Assembly (NCBI RefSeq): GCF_021647475.1
Contig: NZ_JAKIUR010000014.1
Coordinates: 1-54,592 of the forward strand
Reading direction: 5' to 3'
DNA from: Lutibacter sp.
Lineage (GTDB): Bacteria > Bacteroidota > Bacteroidia > Flavobacteriales > Flavobacteriaceae
Length of the DNA: 54,592 nucleotides
The notes beneath the pieces are model-generated. The model did not search any database and was not told the origin of the DNA. It worked only from the letters and a program-made list of their open reading frames with translations. This document shows positions 43,285-52,814 of the stretch, piece after piece. The number at the start of each line of letters is the position of its first letter. Position 1 is the stretch's first letter. Made by a program: the position numbers and the translations under genes.

Positions 43285-45846
43285 TTAAAATTGTTGTCCT
43301 ATAATAAAGTGTGTTTGCCAACCAGATTTTTGTGTTTGACCCGGTAAAGGATCAAATCCGTTTGCAAAATCAATTCCCAGCATACCAAAGGCTGGCATAA
43401 ATATTCTAATTCCAAAACCAGCAGATCGTTTAAGTTCAAAAGGATTGAAGTTTTTAAATCCATTATATGAATTTCCTGCTTCTAAAAATCCTAAAACATA
43501 AATTGATGCGGAAGGTTTTAAGGTAATTGGATAACGAAGTTCCATTTGAAATTTATTATAAATAGTTCCTCCATCAATTTGAGAAAGTCTTCCATTTTCA
43601 TAACCTCTTAATCCAATAGTTTCTCTACCGTCTAATTGAAAAGTTGCCATTCCATCACCACCAACAAAATAACGTTCAAAAGGAGAATCGCCTAGTTTTT
43701 TATTATAATTACCTAAAATACCAAATTCAGTATTGGTCATTACTACTAAATCTTTGGTTAATGCAGTGTACCATTTGGCTTTAAAACTGGTTTTATAATA
43801 TTCAAGCCATTTGTATTTTTCTAAATCAGGTAAATTGGTATAGTCTTTTTTATTCACTAAAGAATAAGGGAAAGTTACTTTAGCACTAATACTTATATCT
43901 GAACCCGTTTTAGGAAATACTGGATTTGGTCCTGATGAGTTTCTTCCAAAAGTGATGCTATATGCTAAGTTATTAGAAGTTCCTGTAGAGAATGAGAAAG
44001 TAGAAATAGGATAATCTTTTAAATCATACAATTGGTAACTAATACTTTGTGATAAGGTAAAATAATTATCTGGCCATTGTAATCGTTTGCCCAACCCAAC
44101 AGTTACACCAATAATATTTAAACGTTGGTTTTTATCTACTCGATTAGTTGTATAATCGTATCTAAATTGTTTGGAATTATAGATAGAAACAGACAATGAT
44201 TGTGGTTTTTTACCCCCTAACCAAGGTTCCGTAAATGAAAAACTAGAGGTAGTATAATACCTACTTTTTTGTAAACGAAGCGATAATTTTTGTCCGTCAC
44301 CCATTGGTAATGGTGTATATGCTTCTTTTTTAAGAATATTTCTAATAGAAAAGTTATTGAAAGATAATCCTAAAGTTCCAATAAAAGAACCACCACCATA
44401 ACCACCTTGCAGCTCAATTTGACTAGAACCTTTTTCGGCTACAGTATAACCAATATCTACTGTTTTATCTTGGTAATTTGGTTTAATGTCTGGTGTAATT
44501 GCTTCTGCATCAAAAAAGCCAAGTTGTCCAATTTCACGAATGGTTCTAATAACTGCACTTTTACTATACAAGTAGCCAGGATTACTTCTAATTTCTCTAT
44601 AAATTACATGATCGTTCGTTTTGTCGTTCCCTTGAACGGTAACTCTTTTTATTTTTGTTGGCTCATCTTCGTGAATTCTAATTTCAACATTAATAGAGTC
44701 CTTATTTACTCCAGTTTCAACAGGTATAACTCTTGAAAATAAATAACCATTATCTTGATATAAAGTTGAAATATCTTCAGAATCAGGTTTTCCATTACCC
44801 GTAACTCTATCTTTTAGTACTTTACCATTATAGGTGTCGCCTTTTTCAATTCTAAGAATTCGTTGTAATTGGTCATCGGTGTATTTACTATTTCCTAAAA
44901 AACTAATATTACCAAAAACATATTTTTTACCTTCTTCAATTTTAATATTTAAATTAAGAGTATTATCAGGATTCCAAGATAAAGTATGATCTATTATTCT
45001 AGCATCTCTATATCCTTTTTCGCTATAAGTAGTAACAATATTTTCTAAATCAGTTTTAAAATCGGCATCAATAAATTTTGATTTTTTCCAAAATCTACCT
45101 AATAAGGCTTGTTTGGTTTTTTTCATTGCTTTACGCAATTTTTTCTTACTAAAAGCTTTGTTTCCTGTAAAAGTGATGTTTTTAATTTTAACTTTGTCAC
45201 CTTTATCAATACGGATAAGCATATCTACACTGTTTGTAATAGCTGTATCTTTTTTGGTAGTTAAAAGGACTTTAGTTTTTAAAAATCCTTTTTCTTGATA
45301 TTTCTTTTTAAAGTAATTTTTAGTAGTTACAATAAGGTTATCCGTAACCATTGCTCCTTTTTTAAGCTCAGCATCTTTTTGTAAATCTTTGGCTTTATTT
45401 TTTTTAACTCCTTGTATAGTTACTTTGTTAAGTTGCGGTAATTCATCCACGTCAAATTCTAAATAAGCGGTATTTCCATCAATTTTTGCTATATAAACTT
45501 CAATGTCACTAAACTGTTTGGTGTCATACAATTTTTTAATAGCACTTGTTAATTTATCGCCAGGTAATTTAATTTTTTGACCAACAGTTAATCCAGTATA
45601 AACTCTAACGGTTTGTTCTTCAAATTTATGAAGCCCTTTTACAGAAATTCCACCAAGTTCATATTTGTGGTCTTTTATAAATTTGGTTGGTAAAGTTTTA
45701 ATGGGAGCTATCGAATCATTAACGATAGTATCTGATTTAACTTGAAGTGTTTCTGTTTTACTTTTTTTTGCGGGTTCTTGAGAAAATCCTGCATTTGCAA
45801 AAGTTATTACTATTAAAAATAGTAAGGTACTAGTAAATTTATTCAT
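43285..45846 (-). CDS. bamA: BamA outer-membrane assembly factor
   Basis: About 853 residues from the ATG at 45846; the upstream frame to 45882 is rejected because the signal peptide begins at MNKFTSTLLFLIVITFANAGFS. Several POTRA domains follow, to about residue 480 (KYELGGISVKGLHKFEEQTVR, VKIKNITFTGNKAF, KYVFGNISFLGNSKY, IKRVTVQGNDKT). Then comes the 16-strand barrel, with the L6 loop motif LRGYENGRLS. It inserts beta-barrels into the outer membrane. Its start overlaps the uppS stop by 8 bp. Confidence 0.96.
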   Translation of the reverse strand: MNKFTSTLLFLIVITFANAGFSQEPAKKSKTETLQVKSDTIVNDSIAPIKTLPTKFIKDHKYELGGISVKGLHKFEEQTVRVYTGLTVGQKIKLPGDKLTSAIKKLYDTKQFSDIEVYIAKIDGNTAYLEFDVDELPQLNKVTIQGVKKNKAKDLQKDAELKKGAMVTDNLIVTTKNYFKKKYQEKGFLKTKVLLTTKKDTAITNSVDMLIRIDKGDKVKIKNITFTGNKAFSKKKLRKAMKKTKQALLGRFWKKSKFIDADFKTDLENIVTTYSEKGYRDARIIDHTLSWNPDNTLNLNIKIEEGKKYVFGNISFLGNSKYTDDQLQRILRIEKGDTYNGKVLKDRVTGNGKPDSEDISTLYQDNGYLFSRVIPVETGVNKDSINVEIRIHEDEPTKIKRVTVQGNDKTNDHVIYREIRSNPGYLYSKSAVIRTIREIGQLGFFDAEAITPDIKPNYQDKTVDIGYTVAEKGSSQIELQGGYGGGSFIGTLGLSFNNFSIRNILKKEAYTPLPMGDGQKLSLRLQKSRYYTTSSFSFTEPWLGGKKPQSLSVSIYNSKQFRYDYTTNRVDKNQRLNIIGVTVGLGKRLQWPDNYFTLSQSISYQLYDLKDYPISTFSFSTGTSNNLAYSITFGRNSSGPNPVFPKTGSDISISAKVTFPYSLVNKKDYTNLPDLEKYKWLEYYKTSFKAKWYTALTKDLVVMTNTEFGILGNYNKKLGDSPFERYFVGGDGMATFQLDGRETIGLRGYENGRLSQIDGGTIYNKFQMELRYPITLKPSASIYVLGFLEAGNSYNGFKNFNPFELKRSAGFGIRIFMPAFGMLGIDFANGFDPLPGQTQKSGWQTHFIIGQQF

Positions 45847-46597
45847 TGATGTTCTTTTCAATTTGTTCACTTGTTTTTCCAAAACGACGTTCTCTTTTTT
45901 GATATTCTAAAATAGACTTGTAATAGTTTTCCTCTTTAAAATCTGGCCATAATACAGTGGTAAAATAAAACTCGGCATAAGCTACTTGCCAAAGTAAAAA
46001 ATTGCTAATTCGTTTTTCACCACTGGTACGAATCAAAAAATCAACATCGGGCAAAGAAAACGTATATAAATGATTATTAATAATTTTTTCGTTAATTTCT
46101 TCTATGGAAAGTTGATTATTAACAACTTTTTTTGAAATTTTTTTGATAACATTAACAATTTCATCTCTTGCTCCATAATTTAAGGCTAAAGTTAAGGTTA
46201 GCGTTTTATTATTTTTAGTTTTTTCAATGACTTCTGTAAGCTCTTTTTGCACTTTTTTTGGTAAATGACTTAAATCGCCAATAGTTAGTAATTTAATATC
46301 ATTATCCACAAAGGTTTTTAATTCTTTTCTTAAGGAAGAAACTAGTAATGACATTAAGGTTCTCACTTCTAATTTTGGGCGATTCCAATTTTCTGTAGAA
46401 AAAGCGTAAAGTGTTAAATAATTTACTCCAATTTCAACACTAGCCTCAATAATTGCTCTAACCGAATCTACTCCTTTTTTATGCCCAAAGGTTCTTGGTT
46501 TACCTTGCTGTTTTGCCCATCTTCCATTGCCATCCATAATAATAGCCACATGGTTTGGTATTGTATTTTGTAATATAGTTTTTTTAAGGTTTTCCAT
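45839..46597 (-). CDS. uppS: Isoprenyl transferase (cis-prenyl, undecaprenyl diphosphate synthase)
   Basis: A protein of 252 residues from the ATG at 46597, which overlaps the porG stop codon (TAATG). An earlier in-frame start at 46669 is inside porG and is rejected. The catalytic Asp22 is in IIMDGNGRWAKQQG, with HKKGVDSVRAIIEAS and YAFSTENWNRP following and RTSGEKRISNFLLWQVAYAEFYF near the end. It makes the C55 lipid carrier for cell-wall sugars. It is translationally coupled to porG upstream and bamA downstream. Confidence 0.96.
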   Translation of the reverse strand: MENLKKTILQNTIPNHVAIIMDGNGRWAKQQGKPRTFGHKKGVDSVRAIIEASVEIGVNYLTLYAFSTENWNRPKLEVRTLMSLLVSSLRKELKTFVDNDIKLLTIGDLSHLPKKVQKELTEVIEKTKNNKTLTLTLALNYGARDEIVNVIKKISKKVVNNQLSIEEINEKIINNHLYTFSLPDVDFLIRTSGEKRISNFLLWQVAYAEFYFTTVLWPDFKEENYYKSILEYQKRERRFGKTSEQIEKNINE

Positions 46598-47277
46598 TAA
46601 TAAGCGGGTGCGTAACATGCTGGTCTTCCAAATGTGTAAACTAAGGATATGCCTGTTAGCATATACCAATCATTACTATTAGGATTTCCAAAGTTTAAAT
46701 TATTTATGTCTGGATTATTGTAATCTAAATTGTCATTAAACGTATATCTAGCTCTAATTTCAACTGCTATGGCAAAATCTTGAAATAATTTTGTTTTATA
46801 ACCAATCCCAAAGGGGATTGCAAAGGAAGTTTTATTACCGTATTTATATTGGTTTGGAGCAACTTCATTAGTAACAATATTGTAATTATAAGCCGCTATT
46901 TCTAATAATATATACGGAGTTTGTGTGTATTTATAATCGTCTAAATTATATTCAAAAAAATTAAATTCTAATCCTAAGGCTAATTCTTTTATAGTGTTTG
47001 TAAAACGTAAACCTCTATTAAGTCGTTCAGGGTTAGTGGCTTTTGCATCATTGGCAGATAGCACAGCGTATGTAAACGTACCTCTAAAAGCTATTCTAGG
47101 GTTTTTATTCCATTTATAAATTAAGCTACCCATAAAATTATTAGGGTTTATATAGTATTCAGAGCCAATATCACCAATATAATTGCTACCGCCAACCATA
47201 ATGCCAATTTCATTAATTTGAGCGGTTAAAGTGCTTGTTAACCAACTAAATGCAATAAGTAAAATTATTTTTTTCAT
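46597..47277 (-). CDS. porG: PorG family type IX secretion outer-membrane protein (DUF6089)
   Basis: About 226 residues from the ATG at 47277, with a signal peptide (1-18, ending TLTAQ). The mature part, EIGIMVGGSNYIGDIGSEYYINPNNF, is the PorG/DUF6089 signature, followed by eight or so beta strands ending MLTGISLVYTFGRPACYAPAY. PorG is a type IX secretion outer-membrane component. It stands between nadK and uppS-bamA in many Bacteroidota. Its stop overlaps the uppS ATG. Confidence 0.9.
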   Translation of the reverse strand: MKKIILLIAFSWLTSTLTAQINEIGIMVGGSNYIGDIGSEYYINPNNFMGSLIYKWNKNPRIAFRGTFTYAVLSANDAKATNPERLNRGLRFTNTIKELALGLEFNFFEYNLDDYKYTQTPYILLEIAAYNYNIVTNEVAPNQYKYGNKTSFAIPFGIGYKTKLFQDFAIAVEIRARYTFNDNLDYNNPDINNLNFGNPNSNDWYMLTGISLVYTFGRPACYAPAY

Positions 47278-47399
47278 ATATAAAATAGCGTGCAAATATA
47301 ATAATTTCTATTTGCTTTTTGAAGTTTCAATACTTCTTTTTTGAATAACTATTTAGATATGAAATTATTGTAAAATTAATAGGATACTTTTTAAGAGGT

Positions 47400-48281
47400 T
47401 TAATTTCTAAGATCTTTTCCCCAAAGCAGTTTTTCTCGTAAGGTTTTAATAAAAGTTTGCTTATTAATTTGAATCATTTTTAAATTAAAGGATGCTTTTT
47501 CTACAAATATTTCAGTTTTACTATTAATGGTGGTAACCCTAGAATCAAGCGAAAGGAGAAATTCATTTTCACGACCTTTTACTGTGAATTTTATATTAGT
47601 TTCATCAGGAATTACTAACGGGCGTGCGTTTAAATTATGTGGTGCTATGGGTGTTAAAGCAAAACTTTTTGCTCGTGGAGTAATTATTGGACCGCCACAA
47701 CTTAACGAATAACCTGTTGATCCTGTGGGCGTTGCAATAATTAATCCGTCTGCCCAATAAGAGTTTAAATATTCATTATCTAAATAGGTTTCAATGGTAA
47801 TCATAGATGCCGTGTTTTTTCGGCTAACGGAAACCTCATTTAAAGCAAAATTAAGAGGAAGCATGTCTTTTTTATTAGAAGAGGTTGAAACACTCAACAA
47901 GGTTCGTTCTTTTACTTCAAAATCATTTTTTAAAATGGCAGTAATTGCATTTTCAATTTCTTCTTTTTGAACGGTTGCTAAAAAACCTAATCTACCCGTA
48001 TTTATGCCAATAATTGGGATATTGGAATCCCTAACTAAAGTTACCGCACGTAAAATGGTTCCATCGCCTCCCATGGTTATCATAAAATCGAAAGAGTTTT
48101 TTAAATCATTATAGGTTGAAAAAGTAGCTATATTTTTAGTATCAATGTTTTTTTGAATAGTGTTAAAATAGCTTTGTTCTACTAAAAATTTAATATTATT
48201 TTTGGTAAGAACATTGAAAAGTTCTTTGATATAAATAATATCATTGGTTTTAAAAAACTGTCCGTAAATGGCGACTTTCAT
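47400..48281 (-). CDS. nadK: NAD kinase
   Basis: A protein of 293 residues that makes NADP from NAD and ATP. The GGDGT motif lies at 71-75 in TMGGDGTILRAV. NTGRLGFLATV and the substrate-binding SVSRKNTASMITIETYLDNEYLNSYWADGLIIATPTGSTGYSLSCGGPII are complete. It starts 2 bp after the stop of the CBS-domain gene and runs into the porG cluster after a 122-bp gap. Confidence 0.96.
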   Translation of the reverse strand: MKVAIYGQFFKTNDIIYIKELFNVLTKNNIKFLVEQSYFNTIQKNIDTKNIATFSTYNDLKNSFDFMITMGGDGTILRAVTLVRDSNIPIIGINTGRLGFLATVQKEEIENAITAILKNDFEVKERTLLSVSTSSNKKDMLPLNFALNEVSVSRKNTASMITIETYLDNEYLNSYWADGLIIATPTGSTGYSLSCGGPIITPRAKSFALTPIAPHNLNARPLVIPDETNIKFTVKGRENEFLLSLDSRVTTINSKTEIFVEKASFNLKMIQINKQTFIKTLREKLLWGKDLRN

Positions 48282-48283
48282 AT

Positions 48284-48943
48284 TTAAATATTTAAATATT
48301 TTTGTAAGTAATCTGTTCTTTCTTTCAATTCTTCTAATAAAAAATCTTCCTTATGTTTTGATAAAACATGATAATCAAATCGTCTAAATGATTGTATGAT
48401 TTCATTTACTTCTGAAGCATTAAATTTTAGTGTGATTGTAACGGTTGAAGGTGTTGTTTTGGAAATGAAAATTCCTAAAACTTTTCCATTATTAGATTCT
48501 ACAATTTGGCAAATTTCACTGAATGAATAATCTCTAATTTCTTTTTCTAAAATAATTATGGTGCCTTCATTACTTAAAAAAGGAGAATTGTTATAAATAT
48601 GTAAAATATCGATCAAATCATAATAGCCAATATAAATTTGTTCCTTAGTAATTACTGGGGCCAAATTGGTTTCATTAATTGCAAAGGCATTTAAAATTTC
48701 TAAAAAATTAGTGTGTTCTTCAATAAAAAAGAATTTAAACAAATCTTTGTATTCTGTTAATGTATTTTCATCTTCATAAATTCCTTGAATATCTGTTTCA
48801 GAAATTAATCCAACTAACTTTTCATTATTTACAATTGGAAAATGAGAATATGTATTTTCTTTGAAAAACGATTTTACTTCAGCAATTTTAGTTTGTAAAG
48901 TAAATGCTTTAAATTCTGTTAATATGTTAGGAGTAGCTTTCAT
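48284..48943 (-). CDS. CBS-domain pair protein
   Basis: A protein of 219 residues. Two CBS motifs (about 7-60 and 70-118) begin with TKIAEVKSFFKENTYSHFPIVNNEKLVGLISETDIQ, followed by an ACT-like C-terminal region (about 125-210, VTITLKFNASEVNEIIQSFRRFDYHV). It is probably a cytoplasmic ligand sensor for adenine nucleotides. It is first in the minus-strand cluster, 2 bp before nadK, so a regulatory link with NADP synthesis is a reasonable but unproved idea. Confidence 0.85.
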   Translation of the reverse strand: MKATPNILTEFKAFTLQTKIAEVKSFFKENTYSHFPIVNNEKLVGLISETDIQGIYEDENTLTEYKDLFKFFFIEEHTNFLEILNAFAINETNLAPVITKEQIYIGYYDLIDILHIYNNSPFLSNEGTIIILEKEIRDYSFSEICQIVESNNGKVLGIFISKTTPSTVTITLKFNASEVNEIIQSFRRFDYHVLSKHKEDFLLEELKERTDYLQKYLNI

Positions 48944-49003
48944 TACGTTTCTAATTATAGTACAAATTAATCAAAAATAAAACCAAATTTATATAGTTAG
49001 TTG

Positions 49004-49011
49004 TAAATTTG
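49004..49011 (+). promoter_or_regulatory. Putative -7 element (TAAATTTG) for pdxJ
   Basis: An exact TAnnTTTG match 30 bp before the pdxJ ATG (49042). A longer reading frame from a TTG at 49009 would start inside this element, so the ATG is preferred. Confidence 0.55.
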
Positions 49012-49041
49012 CATCATCATTTCAAAATAAAGGTTAAAAGT

Positions 49042-49764
49042 ATGACAAAATTAAGTGTAAATGTAAACAAAATAGCCACTTTACGAAATGCAAGAGGAGC
49101 AAATTATCCTAATGTTGTTAAAGTGGCGAGTGATATACAAGAGTTTGGTGCAGAGGGAATTACCATTCATCCACGTCCAGATGAACGTCATATTAGATAT
49201 CAAGATGCTTTTGATTTAAAAGAAATTATTACTACGGAATTTAATATTGAAGGAAATCCGATTCCGAAATTTATAGATTTAGTTTTAAAAGTAAAACCAA
49301 CTCAGGTTACTTTAGTGCCTGATGCGGTAGATGCCATTACTTCAAATGCAGGTTGGGATACCATTACAAATCAATCTTTTTTAAAAGAAGTGATTGCAGA
49401 ATTTAAACAAAACGGAATAAGAACTTCCATTTTTATTGATACTAATTTAAAACTAATGGAAGCTGCTGCAACCACAGGAGCTGATAGAATTGAATTATAT
49501 ACCGAAAATTTTGCATCACAATATAGTTTGGGGAATAAAAAAGTAGTAGAGCCTTATATAAAAAGTGCAAATTTGGCTACGGAATTGGGATTAGGAATAA
49601 ATGCTGGTCACGATTTAAATTTGGAGAATATTCAATTTTTTGCAACTTCAATTCCTCATTTAAAAGAAGTTTCTATTGGACATGCTTTAATCACAGAATC
49701 ACTGTATTTAGGTTTAGAGAATGTAATTAATATGTATAAGTATAAGTTGAAAGTAAAAAGTTGA
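49042..49764 (+). CDS. pdxJ: Pyridoxine 5'-phosphate synthase
   Basis: A protein of 240 residues from the ATG at 49042, opening MTKLSVNVNKIATLRNARG. EFGAEGITIHPRPDERHI and QVTLVPDA are family motifs, and GADRIELYTE with GINAGHDLNLENI follows. It condenses 1-deoxyxylulose-5-phosphate with 3-amino-1-hydroxyacetone phosphate to make vitamin B6. It has its own promoter and diverges from the CBS-nadK cluster. Confidence 0.96.
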   Translation: MTKLSVNVNKIATLRNARGANYPNVVKVASDIQEFGAEGITIHPRPDERHIRYQDAFDLKEIITTEFNIEGNPIPKFIDLVLKVKPTQVTLVPDAVDAITSNAGWDTITNQSFLKEVIAEFKQNGIRTSIFIDTNLKLMEAAATTGADRIELYTENFASQYSLGNKKVVEPYIKSANLATELGLGINAGHDLNLENIQFFATSIPHLKEVSIGHALITESLYLGLENVINMYKYKLKVKS

Positions 49765-49800
49765 AAAGTTGAAAGTGAGAATTAAGAAGTGTAAAAAGAA

Positions 49801-49838
49801 ACGTCATTGCGATGGAGGAACGGAAGAAGCAATCTCAT
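49801..49838. repeat. Dispersed repeat of the CGTCATTGCGA...GAAGCAATCTC family
   Basis: ACGTCATTGCGATGGAGG...GGAAGAAGCAATCTC is a single-arm copy of a common repeat, with an imperfect stem ATTGCG...AGCAAT. It sits just before the hydrolase gene, and the same left end (ACGTCATTGCG) recurs next to the IS110 end at 54359-54369. Confidence 0.7.
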
Positions 49839-49911
49839 GATTAGTTGTGAGTGAAGAGTGAAGAGTAAAAAAGAATACACAAATCCAAAAACTAAAACCC
49901 AAAACTATTTT

Positions 49912-50679
49912 ATGGAAACCTTACACTCAACAATATTAGGAAAAGGGCAACCATTGCTTATTTTACATGGATTTTTAGGAATGAGTGATAACTGGAAAAC
50001 CTTAGGTGTAAAATTTGCTGAAAATTATCAAGTTCATTTAATTGACCAACGCAATCATGGACGTAGTTTTAAAACCGATGAGTTTGATTTAGAATTATTG
50101 GTTGAAGATTTACATTCGTATATTAAAAATCATAAGTTGCATAATGTTAATTTGTTAGGGCATTCTATGGGAGGAAAAGTAGCGATGTTATTTGCTATAA
50201 CATATCCTAATTTAGTACATAAATTAATAATAGCCGATATAAGTCCGAGAGCTTATAAACCACATCATCAACAAATATTAGAAGCTTTAAATGCCGTTAA
50301 TTTCCAAATACAAAATACACGTAAAAAAGTAGGAGAAGTGTTACGAATTTACATTAAAGATGAAGGTATTTTACAATTTTTATTGAAAAATGTGTATTGG
50401 AAAAATAAAGAAGAATTAGCATATCGATTTAATTTGAGTAGTTTAACAGAAAATTATCCAGAAGTTGGGGAAGCGTTGCCATCTTTTACTGAATTTACAG
50501 GAGAAACCTTGTTTTTGAAAGGAGAAAAATCTGATTACATTACTGAAAATGACGAGCCTTTAATAAAAGCTCATTTTGAAAATGCACAAATTATAACTGT
50601 CAAAAATGCAGGTCATTGGCTGCATGCAGAGAATCCTACGCAGTTTTATAACGAAGTTGTCAGGTTTTTAAACAATTAA
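49912..50679 (+). CDS. Alpha/beta-fold hydrolase (YbfF-type esterase)
   Basis: A protein of 255 residues from the ATG at 49912; the earlier in-frame ATG at 49858 is in the repeat-bearing spacer and is rejected. LILHGFLGMSDNWKTLG is the oxyanion region, Ser85 in GHSMGGKVAM the nucleophile, and His235 in NAGHWLHAE the catalytic histidine. It resembles YbfF-like acyl-CoA esterases. The substrate is unknown. It follows pdxJ, with a repeat in between. Confidence 0.9.
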   Translation: METLHSTILGKGQPLLILHGFLGMSDNWKTLGVKFAENYQVHLIDQRNHGRSFKTDEFDLELLVEDLHSYIKNHKLHNVNLLGHSMGGKVAMLFAITYPNLVHKLIIADISPRAYKPHHQQILEALNAVNFQIQNTRKKVGEVLRIYIKDEGILQFLLKNVYWKNKEELAYRFNLSSLTENYPEVGEALPSFTEFTGETLFLKGEKSDYITENDEPLIKAHFENAQIITVKNAGHWLHAENPTQFYNEVVRFLNN

Positions 50680-50724
50680 CTACTTGGCATAATTATAGTT
50701 AGGAAAATTCATAAATAAATACTT

Positions 50725-52374
50725 ATGAATTGGTTTTTTGGAATAGTTTTCATTTTAGTTTTACTTTATTTAATTAACAATTACTACGATAAAAAGCGGT
50801 TTAAAAAATTAAAAGAAAATCTTCTAGATAATTGGGGAAAACCTAAGCAAAATGAATATTACAATTTTTATAAAATAAAGCAATATTTTAAAAATAATAT
50901 TCATAAAAATAAGGCTTATCATTTTATTTCTGATAGAACTAATATTGATTTAGATCTTGATGCCTTATTCAAGTTTTTGGATAGAACTTCTTCTAAAATT
51001 GGACAACAATATCTTTATTGCAAAATAAGAACGATTGGTAGTCTTGAAAAATTATATAAGTTTGACGCCTTAAGTAAACTGTTTAAAAATAATGAAGCGT
51101 TAAGAATTAAAAGTCAGCTAGTTTTAACTACTTTAAATTCAGAAAGTTCTTATGATTTAGAAAAATTAATAAATGATAAACCTATTGAAAAGCCTAAGTA
51201 TTTAAAATTTATTTATGCATCTTCTATTAGTGCTGTTTTATGTATCATTCTTTCCTTTTTTAGTCCAATATTTTTACTTTTTTTAATTCCTCTTTTTTTA
51301 ATAAACACCGTTTTTCATTATAAAAACAAAGAAAATATAACCTATTATGTTAGTGCGGTTAACCAACTTGGTAAAGCTTTAAATGTTGCCAAAAACTTAT
51401 CGTTATTTAAAGAAATTAAAGCGAATTTTAGCGATTTATCTTTTATAAAAAAAGTAAATTCCATTAAAACTAAAACAAAATTTATTGGTTTTGAGCAGCA
51501 GCTAAGCAATGAATTTGCAGTGTTAATTTGGTCAATAACTGAGCTTATAAAAATTCAGTTTAACTTAGAATATATTATCTTTTACAGTTTTGTAGATTCC
51601 ATTACAAAAGAAAAGGAGAGTATTGATAAGTTATATCAATTTATTGGAGAAATAGATGCAGCTATTTCTGTAGCATCGTTAAAATCGAGCGGTTTAAAAA
51701 TGTGTACACCAAAATTTATAACCGAAAAACAAATTTATACTACAGAAATAGTTCATCCATTAATTGAAAATTGTATTGAAAACAATTTAAATTTAGAGAA
51801 TAAAAGTTTATTGCTAACAGGTTCAAATATGTCTGGTAAAACTACTTTTATTAGAACTATTGCCATTAATAGTATTTTAGCACAAACTATAAATACTTGT
51901 TTTGCAAAGGAATATTCAGCTCCATTTTTTAAAGTATTTTCATCCATTAGAATTTCAGATGATTTAATGGAAGACACAAGCTATTATTTAAAAGAAGTGT
52001 TAATAATTAAAGAACTTATTGAAGCTTCAAAAGACGAAAATCCTAGTTTGTTTGTTTTAGACGAAATTTTTAAAGGAACAAATACCATAGAACGAATATC
52101 AGCAGGAAAAGGAATTTTATCTTTTTTAAACAAGAAAAATCATATCGTTTTAGTGTCAACACACGATATTGAATTGACAGAATTATTAGAAAATGACAAT
52201 TATGAGTTGTATCATTTTAATGAAAAGATAGAAGGCGGAGAAATGCATTTTGATCATAAATTAAAATCAGGAAAATTAAAGACTAGAAATGCAATTAAAA
52301 TTTTGGAACTGTACAATTATCCTGATGAAATTATTAAAGATGCAAAAATTACGGAAATAAATAACTTTGTATAA
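50725..52374 (+). CDS. MutS-like ATPase with transmembrane segments
   Basis: A protein of 549 residues. The N-terminal TM helix (about 4-21) and a central hydrophobic hairpin (about 162-195, CIILSFFSPIFLLFLIPLFLI) anchor it in the membrane. The C-terminal MutS domain V has Walker A GSNMSGKTT (366-374), the Walker B LFVLDE (442-447) and the N-loop GTNTIERISAGKGIL. The mismatch-recognition domain I of real MutS is missing. It is therefore not a mismatch repair MutS. Similar membrane MutS homologues occur in Bacteroidota with unknown roles. No partner gene is seen. Confidence 0.87.
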   Translation: MNWFFGIVFILVLLYLINNYYDKKRFKKLKENLLDNWGKPKQNEYYNFYKIKQYFKNNIHKNKAYHFISDRTNIDLDLDALFKFLDRTSSKIGQQYLYCKIRTIGSLEKLYKFDALSKLFKNNEALRIKSQLVLTTLNSESSYDLEKLINDKPIEKPKYLKFIYASSISAVLCIILSFFSPIFLLFLIPLFLINTVFHYKNKENITYYVSAVNQLGKALNVAKNLSLFKEIKANFSDLSFIKKVNSIKTKTKFIGFEQQLSNEFAVLIWSITELIKIQFNLEYIIFYSFVDSITKEKESIDKLYQFIGEIDAAISVASLKSSGLKMCTPKFITEKQIYTTEIVHPLIENCIENNLNLENKSLLLTGSNMSGKTTFIRTIAINSILAQTINTCFAKEYSAPFFKVFSSIRISDDLMEDTSYYLKEVLIIKELIEASKDENPSLFVLDEIFKGTNTIERISAGKGILSFLNKKNHIVLVSTHDIELTELLENDNYELYHFNEKIEGGEMHFDHKLKSGKLKTRNAIKILELYNYPDEIIKDAKITEINNFV

Positions 52375-52440
52375 ATTAGTGCTTTTGCTATAATTTAAAA
52401 TTTAATTATGTATAATTAGTAATAAAAAAAAACAACACTT

Positions 52441-52794
52441 ATGAAAACAATATTTAAAATATTACTAACCGCAGTTGCAGTGGTTTTAATTGCCAATTTA
52501 TTACCAGGCGTACAAATACAAAATTTCACCAACGCCATTTTAGTCGCTATAGTTTTGGGTATTTTGCGTGTTACCGTCAAACCAATACTTATATTTTTCA
52601 CTTTACCAGCAACCATTGTAACTTTTGGTTTGTTTTTATTGGTAATAAATGCTTGTATTATTTTGCTAGCAAGTTATTTTGTTAGCGGATTTGCAGTAGC
52701 TGGTTTTTGGACTGCTTTGTTGTTTAGTTTGCTATTATCACTTTTTCAATCCATTTTATTTTCATTGTTGAAAGAAAATAAACGAAAGGATTGA
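52441..52794 (+). CDS. Phage-holin-4-like small membrane protein
   Basis: A protein of 117 residues with four TM segments (about 4-24, 28-48, 52-74, 82-108) and a charged tail KENKRKD. The GVQIQNFTNAILVAIVLGILRVTVKPIL motif belongs to the Phage_holin_4_2 family, a chromosomal family found outside phages. There are no lysis genes nearby, so it is not evidence for a prophage. It lies between the MutS-like gene and tig. Confidence 0.87.
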   Translation: MKTIFKILLTAVAVVLIANLLPGVQIQNFTNAILVAIVLGILRVTVKPILIFFTLPATIVTFGLFLLVINACIILLASYFVSGFAVAGFWTALLFSLLLSLFQSILFSLLKENKRKD

Positions 52795-52814
52795 ATTTGA
52801 ATGAATTAAATACT

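Noticed and set aside
46598..46669. Longer uppS start inside porG
   Set aside because: The family begins near MENLKKTI and the 24 extra residues come from the porG coding end in another frame.
49009..49041. Longer pdxJ start from TTG giving MHHHFK...
   Set aside because: It begins within the TAAATTTG promoter element; the conserved N-terminus starts at 49042.
50725..52374. Mismatch repair gene mutS
   Set aside because: The mismatch-binding and connector domains are missing and TM helices are present.
52441..52794. Prophage or lysis module suggested by the holin-like protein
   Set aside because: This holin-4 family is chromosomal in many bacteria, and no phage or endolysin genes are near.
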